64,000 nucleotides of DNA, taken from NCBI GenBank assembly GCA_024506175.1, contig JAMBEQ010000266.1:1-64000 (forward strand), given 5' to 3'. This stretch comes from Methylocystis sp. (GTDB lineage: Bacteria; Pseudomonadota; Alphaproteobacteria; Rhizobiales; Beijerinckiaceae). A program made the translations under genes and the position numbers. Shown piece after piece: positions 1 through 7,799 of this stretch. Position 1 is the stretch's first letter. Every line of letters starts with the position of its first letter. The notes beneath the pieces are model-generated. The model saw only the letters and a program-made list of their open reading frames with translations, was not told the DNA's origin and ran no database searches.

Positions 1-2
1 CC

Positions 3-1778
3 ATGACGACGAACTTCGACACGAAGCAGGTCATCGAACAGATCGGGCGTGACATCGAGACGTGCGCGGAGAACGCGAAGCGCGCCGCGCTCCGCTCCGA
101 AGACGACGCCGCGATGCGACTCACCGAGTCGATGAAGTGGCTCGGGCGCATCCCTTCGCTCGAAGCTCTGCGTGCAGGCTGCAAGGGGCTCCGCTTCGAG
201 TGCGCCAGCGAGCGGATCGACGCCGAGCGCGCGAAGATCATGAAGGGCGAGGGCGCGTACGTGCACCCGTTCGCGCTGAACGCCATCTACGGCAAGACGG
301 CGAAGCAGGTGCTCATCCCGCCGAACGCCGGCAAGTCGACGCTCGGGCTCATGCGCGCCTACGAGCGGGCTCTCGCGGGCGAGCGCGTGTTCGTCGCGTC
401 CCCCGAGGGCGACGTCGTCATGCGCCCCGCGTCGGGCAAGGAGGAGCACGAAGGCCGCGAGCTGATCGCCGGCATCGACATCGCGGCGGGCTCGGACGAG
501 AGCGCGCTCGTCGTCGCTGAGCGCGAGCCGACCGGCAAGATCCGCATCGTGCAGGCGTTCTGCGACTTCGACCCGGACCGCATCGCGAAGCTGTTCCGCG
601 AGGAGCTGCTCAAGTCGACGAAGAAGAGCGAGCGCGCGATCGAGGTCGGCTCGGCCGAACACAAGCGCGGGATCTACATCGACGAGGCGCAGGGCTTCGT
701 GCTCGACGAGAAGATCCAGCTCAAGACGCGCGGACCGCTCGACGCGCCGCTCATGCCGAAGCCCGCGAAGACGTACTTCAAGCCGTACGTGAACAACGAC
801 ATGGGCACGACGTGGATCATCGAGTACCTCGAAAACGGCACTCCACTGCGCGCCGTGCAGATCGACGCCGGGCTGATGCGCGAGTTCGTCCACAACATGC
901 AGAGGCGCAACCGCCCGAAGCCCGGCGAGGATGCCGTGCGCGTCGAGAACTACCGCGAGCTGTTCGACTCGAACCCCGACTACGTGTGGAAGCTCCGCGC
1001 GGACACGCGACCCGTGGTGATGCCGCACGCGAAGATCCCGAGCGGTGCGCCGAACCAGGACGAGGGCCATGCGAAGAAGCTCGGGCACGCGTGCCTGAGC
1101 AGCGAGTGCTGCGGGCCCGAGTGCCCGATGTTCGTCTACTGGATGAAGGACTTGCTGCCGATCGCCGACTCGTCGCAGCTCGACATCGTCGGGGCGTTCT
1201 TCGGGCTGAAGCGCGCCGAGAACTTGAACAAGCTGCAGAAGGAGCCCGAGGCCGACGTCGACTTTCGCGCGCGCATCGAGACCGCGTTCGCCGTCTACGA
1301 AGAGCTGCTCAAGCGCTGCGCGATGACGTGCCCGGGCGGCAGCGAGCGCAAGGGCTGCGAGTGCTCGAAGCCGACCGACTGTCCCTACGCCAAGTCGTCG
1401 AGCTACGGACGGCACGAAGTGATGGCGCTGCAGGCGGGCGCGCTGAGCGGTCCGATTCACCTGCACGGTCAGGCAGCGATGGATCTCGCGAAGATCAGCA
1501 TGCTGATCTTCGACGACGTGCCGGAGCCTGAGATCGACACCTCGAAGAGCAGCGTCGCGCTCAAGATGCTCAGCGACGCCGAGGTCGCATGCGCGCCGAA
1601 GGTCGTGCCGTACAAGCAGCCGCGCACGCAGGCGCGCTACCCGTCGAAGTGCCCGCTTTGCCCCGAGCAGGTCATCGTGGGCGACACGATCGAGATGGTC
1701 GAAGGCGGGCAGTGGGCTCACCGCGTCTGCGCTGATCGTCAGCGCGATGCCGCGAAGCTCACGCGTCGCGGCATGTAG
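3..1778 (+). CDS. Unknown 591-aa Cys-rich protein, first gene of window
   Basis: I do not recognise this protein. Residues 157-172 (GIDIAAGSDESALVVA) look like the first strand of an RNase-H/terminase-nuclease fold. Residues 188-204 (DFDPDRIAKLFREELLK) resemble the end of this phage's own tape measure protein. Cys clusters lie in the last 40 percent. The C-terminus has a C-x2-C...H-x2-C arrangement (C550, C553, H573, C576) typical of small zinc knuckles in actinophage proteins. The start is the first ATG in the window, so the true start could lie further upstream outside it. A terminase large subunit is possible from the nuclease-like strand, but no convincing ATPase motif is seen, so I do not call it. 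Confidence 0.6.
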   Translation: MTTNFDTKQVIEQIGRDIETCAENAKRAALRSEDDAAMRLTESMKWLGRIPSLEALRAGCKGLRFECASERIDAERAKIMKGEGAYVHPFALNAIYGKTAKQVLIPPNAGKSTLGLMRAYERALAGERVFVASPEGDVVMRPASGKEEHEGRELIAGIDIAAGSDESALVVAEREPTGKIRIVQAFCDFDPDRIAKLFREELLKSTKKSERAIEVGSAEHKRGIYIDEAQGFVLDEKIQLKTRGPLDAPLMPKPAKTYFKPYVNNDMGTTWIIEYLENGTPLRAVQIDAGLMREFVHNMQRRNRPKPGEDAVRVENYRELFDSNPDYVWKLRADTRPVVMPHAKIPSGAPNQDEGHAKKLGHACLSSECCGPECPMFVYWMKDLLPIADSSQLDIVGAFFGLKRAENLNKLQKEPEADVDFRARIETAFAVYEELLKRCAMTCPGGSERKGCECSKPTDCPYAKSSSYGRHEVMALQAGALSGPIHLHGQAAMDLAKISMLIFDDVPEPEIDTSKSSVALKMLSDAEVACAPKVVPYKQPRTQARYPSKCPLCPEQVIVGDTIEMVEGGQWAHRVCADRQRDAAKLTRRGM

Positions 1779-1785
1779 TTGGGCC

Positions 1786-2325
1786 ATGGGCGAACAGAAG
1801 CGCAAGCGCGAATACTGGCTGCGAAACCTCAAGGTGCCGACTTCACCGACCGACGAGCTGCCTCCGGTGGGCGCGTTCGGGCACCGCGAGGAGCTGACGC
1901 GCACGCGCTTCTACAGCGAGGTCATCGCGCACTACACGGACAAGGAGCAGCACGAACTGCTCGTCACCTTCGCGCGCGAGAAGCGCATGCCGTTCATGTC
2001 CTTCGGCGACCAGCTCGAAGCGATGGCGCGGCACCTTCACGACGGAAAGCCTGTCGAGACGCTCCTCAACGCTGCGAAGAAGCCTCAGCATCAGCTCGAA
2101 GCCGAGTTCAAGCTCGTCGAGATCGTGCGCGAGGGCACGAAGCGCTACGGGACGGGGCATAAGGCGGTGCCGTACATCTGCGAAGGGCTCCACCAGCTCT
2201 TCCCGAAGGCGACGCGCGAGCAGATCGAGATGGGCTTCAAGGCGGGCATCACCGAGGTCGGCTTCAACACGAGCCGCGTCATCGAGACGATGCTCACCGT
2301 GCTCGGGCAGGAGCCGAACGCGTGA
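1786..2325 (+). CDS. Hypothetical protein, 179 aa
   Basis: Unrecognised, mostly helical and charged protein (MGEQKRKREYW at the start). I chose the ATG at 1786, seven bases after the stop of the previous gene, rather than an in-frame ATG inside that gene. Its stop overlaps the GTG of the next gene by 4 nt (GTGA), which implies translational coupling in the first accessory operon. No transmembrane segment or cysteine cluster is visible. Confidence 0.7.
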   Translation: MGEQKRKREYWLRNLKVPTSPTDELPPVGAFGHREELTRTRFYSEVIAHYTDKEQHELLVTFAREKRMPFMSFGDQLEAMARHLHDGKPVETLLNAAKKPQHQLEAEFKLVEIVREGTKRYGTGHKAVPYICEGLHQLFPKATREQIEMGFKAGITEVGFNTSRVIETMLTVLGQEPNA

Positions 2326-2588
2326 AGTTCCTCGTCACCTGGTCGAAGCTCCGCGACCCGAGCACGATGGCGGTCACCCATCTCGGCGACGCTGAGGTCG
2401 AAGCGGGCAGCCATCGCGGCGCGTGCGAGCAGGTCGTCGGCAAGATGCTCGAAGCGAAGGCCGAGTACGTGCAGGCGCAGACGGTCACGCTCAAGACGAT
2501 CCAGCGCGAGCTGATGCGCCTACGCGGGCCGAACGTGTGGTTCCGGCTCGAAGATGAGCACCTCGTGCACGTGCCTCCGCAGTCATGA
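2322..2588 (+). CDS. Hypothetical protein, 88 aa
   Basis: Small unknown protein starting with GTG inside a GTGA overlap and ending in an ATGA overlap with the next gene. It begins MKFLVTWSKLRDPSTM and has a central helix. The chain of 4-nt overlaps with its neighbours is the main support that it is real; no function can be assigned. Confidence 0.7.
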   Translation: MKFLVTWSKLRDPSTMAVTHLGDAEVEAGSHRGACEQVVGKMLEAKAEYVQAQTVTLKTIQRELMRLRGPNVWFRLEDEHLVHVPPQS

Positions 2589-2803
2589 AGTGGCCGCTGC
2601 TCGAAGGTGAGGAGCCGCAGCTCCACACGCACGCGACCGACTGCTTGCCGGACGAGCATCCATTCGCGCACGAGACGGTCGAGTGCACGGGCTGCGGGAC
2701 GATGCTCCACGCGTTCAACAACGAATGCATGCGCGCGTGGGTCGAGTTCCACGACGGCGGGATGTGCCTCCGCTGCGCGCTCCCGCGTTTGGAGAGTATG
2801 TGA
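2585..2803 (+). CDS. Small zinc-ribbon-like protein, 72 aa
   Basis: A short protein with two Cys pairs (ECTGCG near residue 36 and CLRCA near residue 65) separated by about 25 residues, the spacing of a zinc ribbon. It also contains several His residues. It overlaps both neighbours (ATGA upstream, TATGTGA downstream). It is likely a zinc-binding accessory factor, and the target cannot be predicted. Confidence 0.7.
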   Translation: MKWPLLEGEEPQLHTHATDCLPDEHPFAHETVECTGCGTMLHAFNNECMRAWVEFHDGGMCLRCALPRLESM

Positions 2804-3036
2804 CGAACGAGCAGCTCGAAGCCGCGTTCAAGGCGCGCACTCCGATTCGGTGCCGCAAGATGCTCGGCTTCATCGTGGGCATCAAGAAGACGGCGACGCG
2901 CGAGCGCGTGATCCGTCTCGAAGCCGAGGTCGTGCTCGACGCGGGCACGAAGGCGCACGATCGCGGAGGCGTATACGAGTACCTCCCGCATTCGGTCACG
3001 CTCCGCGTCTCTCCGCGCGAGGTCGAGCCGGCGTGA
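2800..3036 (+). CDS. Hypothetical protein, 78 aa
   Basis: Starts at a GTG overlapping the stop of the preceding gene and ends TGATG into the next. The sequence (MTNEQLEAAFKARTPIRC...) looks like a small beta-rich domain, with GGVYEYLPHSVTLRVSP near the end. No family is recognised. It is supported by coupling with both neighbours. Confidence 0.65.
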   Translation: MTNEQLEAAFKARTPIRCRKMLGFIVGIKKTATRERVIRLEAEVVLDAGTKAHDRGGVYEYLPHSVTLRVSPREVEPA

Positions 3037-3290
3037 TGACGCCACGACAGCGGAAGGTTCGGAACACGCTCGAACGCGAGTACCTCGCCGACCTTCATCG
3101 CAGGCGTCTGCGTGCGCCGTGCTCGAAGTGCGGAGCGAGATCGGGCAAACCGTGCGTCTTCACGGACGGGCCGCGCAGGGGTTCGCATATGGCTGGCACA
3201 CACGCCGACCGAGACACCGAAGCGAACCGACGCGGCTACGTGAAGGGCCCGCGATACTGGCGGTCGCGGAAGGGATGGCGGTATCGTTGA
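3036..3290 (+). CDS. Small zinc-finger protein, 84 aa
   Basis: Basic protein with a C-x2-C...C...H-x3-H-type cluster (PCSKCGARSGKPC followed by SHMAGTHADR). This is the pattern of the small phage zinc-binding domain common in actinophages. Arg-rich ends suggest nucleic-acid binding. The ATG at 3036 overlaps the previous stop. It is the last gene of the 1.8-3.3 kb coupled cluster. Confidence 0.7.
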   Translation: MTPRQRKVRNTLEREYLADLHRRRLRAPCSKCGARSGKPCVFTDGPRRGSHMAGTHADRDTEANRRGYVKGPRYWRSRKGWRYR

Positions 3291-3381
3291 CGAGCGCGAC
3301 GGCGCCGCGCTCCACTGACGGAGTGCCTGCGACCGGAGATAAGGCCACCGATCGCACGCGGTGTCGTCGCGTAGCTTCTCG

Positions 3382-3390
3382 TGATAGCGT
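3382..3390 (+). promoter_or_regulatory. Extended -10-like box (leaderless type)
   Basis: TGaTAgcgT, with 11 nt between TA and the ATG at 3398; no Shine-Dalgarno is present. This is one of the recurrent boxes described in the findings. Confidence 0.5.
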
Positions 3391-3397
3391 CTGGCTC

Positions 3398-3571
3398 ATG
3401 ATTCCCCGCGCGCTCAAGCTCGGTTGGCTCGTCTGGATCGCTGCGTGGCTCTTCTGCGTGACGCGCGTGCTCATCGCGTGCACCGAGCCGAAGAACCCGG
3501 TGCCATGCGACCCGAACGCATCGTGGCCGGACCCGTGCGCAGCCGCTCCGCTCGACGCAGGGAAGGGCTGA
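3398..3571 (+). CDS. Tiny lipoprotein/membrane protein, 57 aa
   Basis: Begins with a basic-hydrophobic signal (MIPRALKLGWLVWIAAWLF) followed by VLIAC, a good lipobox. The mature part would be a 30-residue Pro/Asp-rich tail with two Cys, ending PLDAGKG. Such Asp/Ala/Gly tails are common in myxobacterial lipoproteins. It could be an o-spanin-like or envelope-modifying factor, but the position away from the lysis genes gives no support. The start is preceded by a TGATA box rather than a ribosome-binding site. Confidence 0.6.
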   Translation: MIPRALKLGWLVWIAAWLFCVTRVLIACTEPKNPVPCDPNASWPDPCAAAPLDAGKG

Positions 3572-3577
3572 GCCGCC

Positions 3578-3979
3578 GTGCTCGTGCCGAAGACGACCTC
3601 GATGCAGCCGAAGCGCCGCGAGATGTGGCGCGGCGACACGTTCTCCTTCGACCTCGATCCCATCATCGACCCGAAGACGAACATCCCGAGGAACCTCACG
3701 GGCTGCAAGCTCTGGTTCACGGCGAAGGGCAACGTCGCTCTGAACGACAACCAGGCGAGCATCGCGCTCGACACGGCTTCGCTCGGCGGCGTCACCATCG
3801 TCGATCCCGTGCGCGCGCTCGTGACGGTCACCGTGCCTCCGATCGCGACGCGTGCGCTGCCGGACGGGCCCGTCGTGCTCGTCTACGACGTGCAGCTCAT
3901 GCTCACGAACGGCACGATCCTCACCGTCGAGGCCGGTTCGATCATCGTCTTTCCCGACGTCACGCGCGCGATCGCGTAA
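3578..3979 (+). CDS. Virion-associated beta-sandwich protein (BppU-N-like)
   Basis: 133 aa, GTG start (an in-frame ATG at 3602 is the alternative). The pattern RGDTFSFDL...GCKLWFTAK...VTVPPIATRAL...VLVYDVQLMLTNGTILTVEAGSIIV...TRAI is that of the immunoglobulin-like domain seen in phage baseplate/tail proteins and upper baseplate N-domains. Likely a structural protein. The family match is from memory of the pattern, so it is moderate. Confidence 0.5.
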   Translation: MLVPKTTSMQPKRREMWRGDTFSFDLDPIIDPKTNIPRNLTGCKLWFTAKGNVALNDNQASIALDTASLGGVTIVDPVRALVTVTVPPIATRALPDGPVVLVYDVQLMLTNGTILTVEAGSIIVFPDVTRAIA

Positions 3980-3990
3980 GGAGCACGGTC

Positions 3991-4347
3991 ATGGCGAGCA
4001 GCAGCGGTCTCAAGGAGTGGGCGGACGTCAGGGCGCCGAAGGACATCGCGCTCGAACACGACTACATGCGCACGAAGGCGACGGAGGCGAGCTGGAACGC
4101 GAACGACGCGAGCATCCGCGCGAACGCGACCGGCTACCACGCCGATCGCGCCGAGACGACGAAGCTCCACGAAGAGGCGCGCAACGCTCACGCCGACGCG
4201 GCGAAGCAGTGGAAGGCGGTCGGCGGGCCCGATGGGCACGAGATGGCCGAGAAGCACGAAGCCGCCGCGAGCGAGCACCACGACAAGCACAACGCCTCGA
4301 AGGCCGGACCGCGCAACCCCAAGGGTCACTTCACCGGAGGCGGCTGA
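3991..4347 (+). CDS. Hypothetical charged helical protein, 118 aa
   Basis: Rich in Ala, His, Lys and Asp, predicted almost wholly helical, ending with NPKGHFTGGG. This tail resembles the C-terminal tail of many phage proteins expressed next to fibre or baseplate genes. It has an AAGGAG ribosome-binding site before ATG 3991. Its stop overlaps the next ATG (TGATG), and the next protein also begins MAS and has the same composition, so the pair may be paralogues. Confidence 0.65.
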   Translation: MASSSGLKEWADVRAPKDIALEHDYMRTKATEASWNANDASIRANATGYHADRAETTKLHEEARNAHADAAKQWKAVGGPDGHEMAEKHEAAASEHHDKHNASKAGPRNPKGHFTGGG

Positions 4348-4865
4348 TGGCGAGCGAGCTGAAGACGTGGGCGAACGACAAGGACGCGCGCAAGGCTGCC
4401 GCGAAGGAAGCGAAGGCTGCCGCGAAGAAGGAATCGGCGGCGCAGTTCAAGGAGCTGAGCAAGAAGGCCGACGTCGCGCAGAAGAAGGCGGACAGCAGCG
4501 CGAAGCCCGAGGACCACGAAGCCGCGCGCGTCGCGCACAAGGAAGCGTTCGACCACGCGTCGAGCCACTACCTGCGTTTCGGCGGGCTCTCGATGCACGA
4601 CAAGGGCGAGACGCACCGGCAGAAGGCGCTCACCGCGGCGATGCGGCGCGACGACCTCAAGACGCGCGGCAAGGACGCCATCGAACCGAAGGGACAGCTT
4701 TCGGCGAATACCTCGACGGCGACGCAGGGCGGGCTCTTCACGAGCGAGGGCAAGGCGGCGGTCGGCAACTACACGAAGCCGGCGGGCACGCAGCTCGGGC
4801 TCTTCCCGGGCGGAGCTGCGGACGATCAGCCACGCGACGAGCAGGGACGCTTCGCCTCGAAGTAG
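4347..4865 (+). CDS. Hypothetical Ala/Lys-rich protein, 172 aa
   Basis: Coiled-coil-like first half (runs of KAAAKEAK) and a flexible second half ending DEQGRFASK, a terminal motif often seen in phage small proteins. Coupled to the previous gene. No enzymatic motif. The composition suggests a DNA-associated or internal head protein, but this is only inference. Confidence 0.65.
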   Translation: MASELKTWANDKDARKAAAKEAKAAAKKESAAQFKELSKKADVAQKKADSSAKPEDHEAARVAHKEAFDHASSHYLRFGGLSMHDKGETHRQKALTAAMRRDDLKTRGKDAIEPKGQLSANTSTATQGGLFTSEGKAAVGNYTKPAGTQLGLFPGGAADDQPRDEQGRFASK

Positions 4866-4870
4866 CGGCA

Positions 4871-4876
4871 TAGGGC
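4871..4876 (+). promoter_or_regulatory. -10-like box (weak)
   Basis: TAgggc with 10 nt to the ATG at 4883. It fits the spacing rule of the leaderless boxes but lacks TG and the final T. Confidence 0.3.
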
Positions 4877-4882
4877 GAGCGC

Positions 4883-5173
4883 ATGAACGACAAGCCGCCG
4901 CTCGCCGACGACTTCATCCGCATCTCGCGCGCGCTCGAAGTGGCGCTCCGGAACGAGCGCGAGATGCACGAGACGCTCAAGGCCGCGCAGGGGCGAGGCA
5001 CGCAGCTCCTCGAACGCGCGCGCGAGGCCGAGCGCAGGATCGGCGAGGCGCGACGGCAGCTCTACGAGATCAAGTTCCAGATCGACCAGGGAGCGGACGC
5101 GCACGCTCTCGACGCGCTGGTCTCGCGACTTCTCGATGTGCTACGCGACGACGATGGCGTTCACGCGGGCTGA
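4883..5173 (+). CDS. Coiled-coil protein, 96 aa
   Basis: Long amphipathic helix from about residue 10 to 70 with heptad-like Leu/Ile/Ala spacing and dense Arg/Glu. No cysteines or membrane segments. The next gene begins inside its last 20 nt. Function unknown. Confidence 0.65.
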   Translation: MNDKPPLADDFIRISRALEVALRNEREMHETLKAAQGRGTQLLERAREAERRIGEARRQLYEIKFQIDQGADAHALDALVSRLLDVLRDDDGVHAG

Positions 5174-5705
5174 GATCCTCGAAGACATCGAGGAGTGCTC
5201 TCGCCTCGTCGAGCAGTGTCATAACATGCTCATCTCGCTCAGCGTGGAACGCGAGCGCAGGCTCGCGCGAAACCGCGAAGCCGAGCACGAGGCGCGTATC
5301 AAGCACCGGCTGCAGTTCCCGCCGCTCGGCGTGTCGAAGACGACATGCCCGACGTGTGGTGGCGAGGTCGAGCATCGCGCGGGCTTGACGAAGCCCGTGC
5401 ACCTCGGCAAACCCATTGCGGGGCAGAGGCTCTGCGGCATGAGGAGCAGGGACATGATCGTCAAGGTCGAAGTGCACGGCGCGAATGCGCAGATCAGCAA
5501 CGAAGACGGTTCGGTGTCGATGACGATGGCGGTGACGATGCCGCTGCTCGCGCGCATGAACGGAGCGAAGCGCGCCTTCTTCCTCGCGACGTTCGAGCAC
5601 GGTGGCGGAAAGAAGGACTGGCGCGACGGCAAGGGCGAGCAGGAGTATCCGAACCCCGTCGAGATCGTCGACATCGGCGATCGCGTGAAGGATCAGGCTT
5701 GGTGA
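5154..5705 (+). CDS. Hypothetical protein with helical head and Cys pair, 183 aa
   Basis: The N-terminal 55 residues are a helical hairpin (coiled-coil). A Cys cluster (TCPTCGGEVEH ... CGM) follows and could bind zinc. The last 100 residues look like a beta-rich domain (MIVKVEVHGANAQISNEDGS). I prefer ATG 5154 to GTG 5136 because it reduces the overlap with the upstream gene. Unknown function. Confidence 0.65.
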   Translation: MAFTRAEILEDIEECSRLVEQCHNMLISLSVERERRLARNREAEHEARIKHRLQFPPLGVSKTTCPTCGGEVEHRAGLTKPVHLGKPIAGQRLCGMRSRDMIVKVEVHGANAQISNEDGSVSMTMAVTMPLLARMNGAKRAFFLATFEHGGGKKDWRDGKGEQEYPNPVEIVDIGDRVKDQAW

Positions 5706-6379
5706 TGTGCCAGTACACGCAGAGCTACGCGAGCGCAGCACGCGCGGTGCTCCTCTCGACGGAGAACCTTCGCCACGCGTATTCGTGGCGACACCACCGG
5801 CTCGGCATGCTGCAGGGCGAGATCAACGACGAGCTTCGGATCCACATCTGGCATCCCGCGCTCGTCGTGCCGTGGGCGAACCCGCTCCGCGCGGTGCACG
5901 ATCACCGCTTCGACCTCGTGAGCTACATCGCGGTCGGCGTGCTCGGCGACCAGCCCTACGACGTGCGTGAAGATGACGGCTGGGTCGATGTCGACGAGCA
6001 GCAGCACCGCGGTTGGAAGCTCACGAGCATGTACGCCATCGCGCACGCGAAGGTGCAGACGGAGACGCAGAGCGACGTGAAGAAGCTCGGGCGCGTCTGG
6101 GCGCGACCGCACAAGGCGCGCGAGCTGACGCGCGGCGACGTCTACAGCATCCAGCGGCGCGCGTTCCACACGACGCTCGTGAGCGGGCTCGCGATCACGG
6201 TCGTGCATCGGTCGAACTTCGACAACGACCCGGCGCGCATCCTCGGCTCGGGCGACGAGAGCGGGATCATCAAGCCGGACGGCACGCCGTTCGTCACCAT
6301 CAAGGGCGTCTACGAGACCGTGATGAGCGAAGCCGAAGAGGCAGTCGGATACCTGCGCGCGCAGTACCCGCGCAGCTAG
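5705..6379 (+). CDS. Cupin-like (RmlC-fold) protein, 224 aa
   Basis: Begins at an ATG overlapping the previous stop (TGATG). LRIHIWHP, VHDHRFDLVSYIAVGVLG and RGDVYSIQRRAFHTTLVSGLAITVVHRSN match the two conserved stretches of a cupin: H-x-H then a barrel strand, and a later G...Y...H motif. Cysteine-dioxygenase-like or sugar-binding cupins are the likeliest relatives. Metal ligands would be the His pair near residue 57 and the later His. The substrate is unknown. Confidence 0.45.
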   Translation: MCQYTQSYASAARAVLLSTENLRHAYSWRHHRLGMLQGEINDELRIHIWHPALVVPWANPLRAVHDHRFDLVSYIAVGVLGDQPYDVREDDGWVDVDEQQHRGWKLTSMYAIAHAKVQTETQSDVKKLGRVWARPHKARELTRGDVYSIQRRAFHTTLVSGLAITVVHRSNFDNDPARILGSGDESGIIKPDGTPFVTIKGVYETVMSEAEEAVGYLRAQYPRS

Positions 6380-6416
6380 GTGCGGAAAAGCACCACGCGC
6401 GGGAGCGGGCGCGCGC

Positions 6417-6425
6417 TGATAGAGC
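6417..6425 (+). promoter_or_regulatory. Extended -10-like box
   Basis: TGaTAgagc, TA to ATG 6433 spacing 11 nt, no Shine-Dalgarno. Confidence 0.45.
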
Positions 6426-6432
6426 TTCGAGC

Positions 6433-6603
6433 ATGATCGTCATCTACCTCGCTCCGCTCGTGATGCTCATCGGGCTCGTGCTCTTCTTCACGAGCCGGAC
6501 GAACGGCGACCTCAAGGAGATCGGCCGCATCATGTTCGCCTTCGGGCTGCTCGCGACGCTCCTCGCGCTCTCCGCGCACCCGGCGGCGCTGCGGCTTCCC
6601 TAG
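6433..6603 (+). CDS. Small two-TM membrane protein, 56 aa
   Basis: Two hydrophobic helices (about residues 3-19 and 32-50) joined by a short polar loop with SRTNGDLKEIGRIM. The EIGRIMFAFGLL motif is common in tiny phage holin-like or envelope proteins. It could be a holin, but the lytic enzymes lie 13 kb away, so this is uncertain. It is preceded by a TGATA box with no ribosome-binding site. Confidence 0.6.
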   Translation: MIVIYLAPLVMLIGLVLFFTSRTNGDLKEIGRIMFAFGLLATLLALSAHPAALRLP

Positions 6604-6620
6604 ACACCATCTGCGGCGCC

Positions 6621-6629
6621 TGATACTTC
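6621..6629 (+). promoter_or_regulatory. Extended -10-like box
   Basis: TGaTActtc, TA to ATG 6637 spacing 11 nt, no Shine-Dalgarno. Confidence 0.4.
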
Positions 6630-6636
6630 GTGGGGC

Positions 6637-7752
6637 ATGGCGAAGTTCTACCTGCTCACGACGATGGCGTTTGCCGGCTCGAAGCTCTTCGCCGGGCAGC
6701 TCATCGACGACAACCAGTACGACACGACGAAGATGACCGCCGCGGGCGCGATCCTCGTCGTGCCGAACGCGGGGCTCGACGCTGCCGCTGCGCTCTGCGC
6801 GCAAGCCAAGCTCGCCGGAGCGAGCGAGGCGACGCTCGACGCGATCATGCGCGGAGGCTTCGAGCAGCAGCCGAACAACGGCGTCGGTCCGATCTTCTAC
6901 GGCGGCGGCGACGACGGCGACTTCGTCGCGGACGGGACGGCGACCGACCCGAACCTCACGCTCGCGGGCTCGACGTACACGCTGAACAACGACTGCTTCT
7001 ACCGGCACCTCACGGTCAACGCCGGCATCACCATCAAGACGAACGGCTTCCGGCTCTTCTGCTCGGGCACGCTGCTCAACAACGGCACGATCTCCTGCAA
7101 GGGCAACGACGCAAGCGGAGCGACGGCGGGCGCGATCACGCATGCGGGCGCGCTCGGCACCGGGCTCGCGGGCGGAGCGGGGCACACGGGCTCGGGCACG
7201 GGCTCGGCGGGCTCGAACCAGTCGGCGGCGCTCACCGACGTCAACGCGGCGGGCGGAGCTGGCGGAGCTGGCGGCGCGAACGCGGGCGGAGCTGGCGGCA
7301 CCTACTCGGGCACGGCGGTCAACGGCGGCGGGCATTACCTCGTGCCCATGACGACGGGCTGCATGCTCGGGCAGACGTCGGGCGGAAACCAGGCGACCGT
7401 CAACATCATCGGCGGCGGAGCGGGCGGCGGAGGAGGCGGCTCGGACAACGCGGGCGCGACCGGCGGCGGAGGCGGCTCGGGCGGAGGCGTCATGGTCCTC
7501 GCCGCGTTCAACCTCGTGAACAACGGCGTCATCACCGCGGACGGAGGCAAGGGAGCCGACGCGAGCGGCACGACGGGCAACGCGGGTGGAGGCGGCGGAG
7601 GCGGTGGCGGGCAGATCCTCAGCCTCTCGCGCTACCGCTCGGGCACGGGCACGATGACGGCGAACGGCGGGCTCGGCGGCGCTGCGTTCGGTGCGAGCGG
7701 CCACGCGGGCGCAGCGGGCAACCCCGGGCTCGTGCATCAGCACGCCGCTTGA
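6637..7752 (+). CDS. Glycine-rich fibre-like protein, 371 aa
   Basis: The first ~45 residues (MAKFYLLTTMAFAGSKLF, AGQLIDDNQYDTTKMTAAG) are paralogous to the N-terminus of the next gene, suggesting a shared attachment domain. A beta-helix-like region (LAGSTYTLNNDCFYRHLTVNAG) follows, then long Gly/Ala/Asn stretches (GGAGGAGG, GGGGGG), like polyglycine-II tips in phage fibres. It ends GLVHQHAA. Probably a receptor-binding or virion-surface fibre. Not a cell-wall glycine-rich protein in origin. Confidence 0.55.
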   Translation: MAKFYLLTTMAFAGSKLFAGQLIDDNQYDTTKMTAAGAILVVPNAGLDAAAALCAQAKLAGASEATLDAIMRGGFEQQPNNGVGPIFYGGGDDGDFVADGTATDPNLTLAGSTYTLNNDCFYRHLTVNAGITIKTNGFRLFCSGTLLNNGTISCKGNDASGATAGAITHAGALGTGLAGGAGHTGSGTGSAGSNQSAALTDVNAAGGAGGAGGANAGGAGGTYSGTAVNGGGHYLVPMTTGCMLGQTSGGNQATVNIIGGGAGGGGGGSDNAGATGGGGGSGGGVMVLAAFNLVNNGVITADGGKGADASGTTGNAGGGGGGGGGQILSLSRYRSGTGTMTANGGLGGAAFGASGHAGAAGNPGLVHQHAA

Positions 7753-7799
7753 CGGCGATTCACCGAGCCTGATACGCGTTTCCGTACGAGGTCACCGCC

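Noticed and set aside
3-1778. Terminase large subunit
   Set aside because: Only one nuclease-like strand resembles it. No Walker A/B pair in the right order, and an unusual Cys-rich tail.
7142-7700. Tandem DNA repeats or CRISPR in the glycine-rich gene
   Set aside because: The GGCGGA stretches are codon-level glycine runs of irregular spacing, with no conserved direct repeats with spacers.
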